A model generated the notes under the pieces. That model was not told where the DNA came from. It made no database searches and was given only the letters and a program-made list of their open reading frames with translations. DNA of 16,969 nucleotides, from positions 1-16,969 of the forward strand of contig JAAYIB010000117.1 in the NCBI GenBank assembly GCA_012744295.1, in the 5' to 3' direction. Numbering within the stretch: position 1 is the stretch's first letter; each line of letters begins with the position of its first letter. This DNA is from Acholeplasmataceae bacterium (GTDB taxonomy: Bacteria; Bacillota; Negativicutes; Acidaminococcales; Acidaminococcaceae). The translations under genes and the position numbers were made by a program. This document shows positions 14,212 through 16,969 of the stretch, in pieces.

Positions 14212-15195
14212 ATGAAGAAATTCTGTTCTCTCATTGGCAAGTATTTCGGGTTTCTCGCAATTATCTTTTTGCTGCTCGGTCTTGTCTCTCCCGACCAATT
14301 CAAGTGGGTCGTGGGCAAGGTAGGCGGTGTCAGCGTCCTGTCGCTTCTGCTCGGAGTCGTCATGTTCGGAATGGGCATGGCCCTTGATCCGAAGGATTTC
14401 GCGCTCGTTCTCAAAAGGCCCCTTGACATGGCGATTGGAGCATGTGCCCAATTTTTGATTATGCCGGGTCTTGCCTACCTGCTCGCACGCGCGTTTGACC
14501 TTGATCCCGCCCTGACGGCCGGCGTCGTCCTGGTGGGCACCTGCCCCGGCGGCACCTCCTCCAATGTAATCACCTTCATGGCGCGGGGAGACATCGCCCT
14601 TTCGGTAGCAATGACAAGCGTGTCAACCGTTTTGGCACCAATCCTGACTCCTTTCATCACCTACAAGCTGATTGGCCAGGAAATTTCCTTCGATCCCGTC
14701 GGCATGTTCTGGAGCATCGTCCAGATTGTAATTATTCCGATTTCCCTCGGTTTAGCCGTCAAATACCTTTTTCCGAAGCTTGCCCGGGAGTCGGCCAACT
14801 ATACGCCCGCCGTTTCCGGCATCGCAATCTCCCTTATTATTGCCGGCGTCATTGCCGTCAGCCGCGATAATATCCTGAAAACCCCCGGCACCATCATCAT
14901 GGTAGTAATGCTGCACAACCTGCTTGGTTACACCCTGGGCTTTGGTCTTGCCAGACTCCTCGGCTTCAGTTGGAAAAAAGCGATTGCGCTTTCCGTCGAG
15001 GTTGGCATGCAGAATTCGGGTCTGGCGACGGGCCTTGCCAAGTCCCATTTCGCCGCTATGCCTATGGCTACGGTGCCCGGAGCGGTTTTCAGCGCCTGGC
15101 ACAACATATCCGGAGCCTTGCTCGCCTGGCTCTTCCAGAATTATCTGACGCCGAAGTTCGGGCCTGTTGCCGCCGAGGGCGAAGAAAGGGCCTGA
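14212..15195 (+). CDS. Bile acid:sodium symporter (SBF/BASS) family transporter
   Basis: A 327-residue inner-membrane protein with about nine to ten hydrophobic segments. The family signatures GTCPGGTSSNVITFMARGD (109-127) and SVEVGMQNSGLATGLA (261-276) correspond to the crossover regions and sodium sites of BASS transporters; ALSVAMTSVSTVLAPILTP (129-147) is also typical. Bacterial members carry organic anions such as pantoate, keto acids, taurocholate or other acids with sodium; the substrate here is unknown. The start ATG has AAGGAAGG about 10 bases upstream. It has its own promoter; no terminator is seen before the downstream two-component genes, so read-through is possible and the regulator may control it. 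Confidence 0.92.
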   Translation: MKKFCSLIGKYFGFLAIIFLLLGLVSPDQFKWVVGKVGGVSVLSLLLGVVMFGMGMALDPKDFALVLKRPLDMAIGACAQFLIMPGLAYLLARAFDLDPALTAGVVLVGTCPGGTSSNVITFMARGDIALSVAMTSVSTVLAPILTPFITYKLIGQEISFDPVGMFWSIVQIVIIPISLGLAVKYLFPKLARESANYTPAVSGIAISLIIAGVIAVSRDNILKTPGTIIMVVMLHNLLGYTLGFGLARLLGFSWKKAIALSVEVGMQNSGLATGLAKSHFAAMPMATVPGAVFSAWHNISGALLAWLFQNYLTPKFGPVAAEGEERA

Positions 15196-15212
15196 ACTTA
15201 ATTCCATCCTCG

Positions 15213-15241
15213 TTGCCCCGTACCTTTTGATATGGTAAAAT
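15213..15241 (+). promoter_or_regulatory. Promoter of the LytTR two-component genes
   Basis: TTGCCC (15213-15218), 17-bp spacer, TAAAAT (15236-15241), about 40 bases upstream of the ATG at 15282. Confidence 0.45.
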
Positions 15242-15281
15242 TTACTTGTTGGGAGAATACCGGGCGAAAGAAGGTGGGTAA

Positions 15282-16004
15282 ATGCTGCAGACAGCGATTG
15301 TTGACGATCTCCGGGAGGAAAGATTCCGCCTGGAATCCTGCCTTGAACGCTATTGCTCCGAGAACAAGCTTTCCTTCACCGTATCCTCCTTCGCCGGCGG
15401 CGAGCAATTCCTTGCCTTGCCTGCGGGTTCCTTTGACCTTGTCTTCCTTGATATTTATATGTCCGGTCTGACCGGTATGGAAACGGCAAAACTATTCCGG
15501 CAAAAGGATGACCGCGCGCTGCTTGTGTTTGTTACCACAAGCTCCGACTTCGCCGTTGACAGCTTTCGGGTCCGTGCCTTCGACTACTTGCTGAAACCAT
15601 ACAGCTACGAACAGTTTGCCGAAATTATGTCACTATGCGAGAAAGCCTTGGCCAAATCAGTCCGATACATCGAAGTCAAGGAAAGTCGAGAATTGATTAA
15701 AATACCGATTCGCGACATTCTTTACACAGACTATGACAATCATTACATACAGATTCACACGTCGGAACGCGTCGTGCGAACCTATGCGTCCTTTGCCGAA
15801 TTCGCGCCTCAGCTGCTTGATTATCCGCAATTCCTGAATTGCTACCGCAACTGCATCGTGAATATGGACAAGGTCGCGTCTCTGATTGAGAACGACTTCG
15901 TTCTTGAAAACGGGGAGCGCGTACCTATAACGCGTGACAAAAGGACTGAACTGAAACAGTTGTTTGCCGACTATGCCTTTCATAAGCTGAATGGAGATGT
16001 GTAA
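15282..16004 (+). CDS. LytTR family response regulator
   Basis: A 240-residue cytosolic regulator. The receiver domain (1-120) has the acidic pair D8/D9, phosphoacceptor D57 in DLVFLDIYM, T85/T86 in VTTSSDF and K105 in LLKPYS. The C-terminal LytTR DNA-binding domain (about 128-235) contains YIEVKESRELIKIPIRDILY and NCYRNCIVNMDKV. LytTR regulators bind direct repeats upstream of targets such as transporters, murein hydrolases or bacteriocin genes. Start with AAGGTGGG upstream. The stop codon directly abuts the ATG of the kinase gene, so the two form a kinase-regulator operon. The adjacent SBF transporter is a plausible target or sensory partner. Confidence 0.93.
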   Translation: MLQTAIVDDLREERFRLESCLERYCSENKLSFTVSSFAGGEQFLALPAGSFDLVFLDIYMSGLTGMETAKLFRQKDDRALLVFVTTSSDFAVDSFRVRAFDYLLKPYSYEQFAEIMSLCEKALAKSVRYIEVKESRELIKIPIRDILYTDYDNHYIQIHTSERVVRTYASFAEFAPQLLDYPQFLNCYRNCIVNMDKVASLIENDFVLENGERVPITRDKRTELKQLFADYAFHKLNGDV

Positions 16005-16969
16005 ATGAGCACGCTGTTTTTCATAGCCGCCACTCTTGTCAGCATCCTGCCCTATATGATTCTGATTTTTCTGCCCTTCCGCGCTTATTACAGGTACTCG
16101 TTCAAGGCAACCTTTGCGGGCGCAGCCCTGTTCGTCTGTCTGGCGATTACGGGCGCCACCCTGCTTTTTCGCGAGGGCGGCACCTTTACGCAGTGGCACC
16201 TTTACAACTCCATCATTGCCTCCATCATGGGCCTTTTGCTTTGTTTATTTCTGATAAGGGGCAATTTCTTCAAAATCCTGTTCAACTTCTTCGTCGTTCT
16301 CTGCTACACCAAGGACGTTGACTACTACAGCCTTTACCTGCAGGCTTACATCCTCAGCAGGGAGTCCTTCGGAACAGATGTGGGCGCGCTTGTGTTCTGC
16401 CACGTGCTGATGCTCGCCTTTACCTTTCCCTTGATGTGGCTTTTTATGACCAGGCTGCTGCTGCCCGTAATCGAAAGCAAGGAGCACGCCTATTTTTGGA
16501 ACTTCCTTTGGATAATACCTTTTTCTTTTTATGCGCTGTATCGAATAGCAGTCAGCCCCGAGGACGCGGCCGCCTCGGCCTTCATCAGCGGCCCGGGTTC
16601 GCTTCCGGTCCAGGCTGCCTGGAGCTTCGGCACTTTCCTTTCCTTCAGTATGATGCTGCAGATGCTGAAGGAAAGCATCATCAACGACAAGCTGAACACC
16701 AGCCTGCAAACGGCCGCGCTCCGTCTTGATATGCAGAGGCGCGAGTTTGAACGTTTAAACGGAGCCATTGAAGACGCGCGGCGCTCACGCCACAACATCC
16801 GTCAGCATTTCGTCCTCTTGGACCGCTACGCCCGCGCGGGAGACCTTGCCGGTGTCACAAGCTACCTGGAAAAATACATAGATTCCTTAAACAAAACTAC
16901 AAAGGTTTCCTTATGTGAAAACAAAACCTTTAACGCCATTATCCAGCACTATGCCGCTAAAGCTGAAGA
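16005..16969 (+). CDS. GHKL-type sensor histidine kinase, C-terminal part outside window
   Basis: An open frame from the ATG at 16005 to the window end (321 codons), missing the ATPase domain end. The first 225 residues hold about six to seven membrane segments (near 4-24, 36-54, 66-85, 87-101, 127-148, 166-182 and 205-221), as in AgrC-like kinases that sense with membrane domains. A helical region (229-260) leads to the dimerisation/phosphoacceptor block RRSRHNIRQHF with likely phosphorylated H263, followed by LDRYARAGDLAGVTSYLEKY. The start of the N-box is seen at FNAIIQHYAAKA (309-320). The residue after the histidine is Asn, while Asp is usual in this kinase group. It directly follows the LytTR regulator gene with no gap. 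The signal is unknown. Confidence 0.88.
   Translation, partial: MSTLFFIAATLVSILPYMILIFLPFRAYYRYSFKATFAGAALFVCLAITGATLLFREGGTFTQWHLYNSIIASIMGLLLCLFLIRGNFFKILFNFFVVLCYTKDVDYYSLYLQAYILSRESFGTDVGALVFCHVLMLAFTFPLMWLFMTRLLLPVIESKEHAYFWNFLWIIPFSFYALYRIAVSPEDAAASAFISGPGSLPVQAAWSFGTFLSFSMMLQMLKESIINDKLNTSLQTAALRLDMQRREFERLNGAIEDARRSRHNIRQHFVLLDRYARAGDLAGVTSYLEKYIDSLNKTTKVSLCENKTFNAIIQHYAAKAE

Overview
The window looks like chromosomal DNA from a diderm Firmicute of the Negativicutes type. It combines Firmicutes traits (strong AGGAGG-like ribosome binding sites, a group II ECF transporter S component, a LytTR/GHKL two-component pair, YigZ) with a complete TonB-dependent outer-membrane receptor, which needs an outer membrane. 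The genus cannot be fixed from the sequence alone. Genes are dense, and I see no insertion sequence, integrase, CRISPR array or rRNA.

Layout. (1) Bases 1-900, minus strand: a 5'-partial gene of unknown function with its own promoter, and a tRNA-Arg(CCT) gene with promoter and terminator. (2) 899-4281, minus strand: an apparent nutrient-uptake operon in the order ECF S component, TonB-dependent receptor, SAM methyltransferase. It starts from a good promoter and a leader of about 165 nt that ends in an intrinsic terminator directly before the first ribosome binding site, the layout of a riboswitch or attenuator. (3) 4382-4845: a small unknown protein, and a 406-base non-coding stretch holding the leader and two inverted DnaA-box-like sites. 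(4) 4858-10221: a polyphosphate locus. Minus-strand ppk (polyphosphate kinase) overlaps a divergent Ppx/GppA-HD paralogue, and a canonical Ppx/GppA-HD gene is transcribed the other way. The spacer between them contains two TTAACA direct repeats at an 11-bp period, resembling a Pho box. (5) 10247-14126, minus strand: a probable four-gene operon yigZ, anion permease, ADP-ribosylglycohydrolase-like protein, dinB, ending in a strong bidirectional terminator shared with ppx. (6) 14122-16969, plus strand: a bile acid:sodium symporter family transporter, followed by a LytTR response regulator and a GHKL-type sensor kinase cut by the window end.

Most interesting items: the unclassified attenuator leader over a two-membrane uptake cassette; an ADP-ribosylglycohydrolase homologue that has lost three of its metal-binding aspartates; a Ppx/GppA paralogue with remodelled phosphate-binding loops encoded with ppk; and the putative Pho box. 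All functions are read from motifs and context, without database searches.
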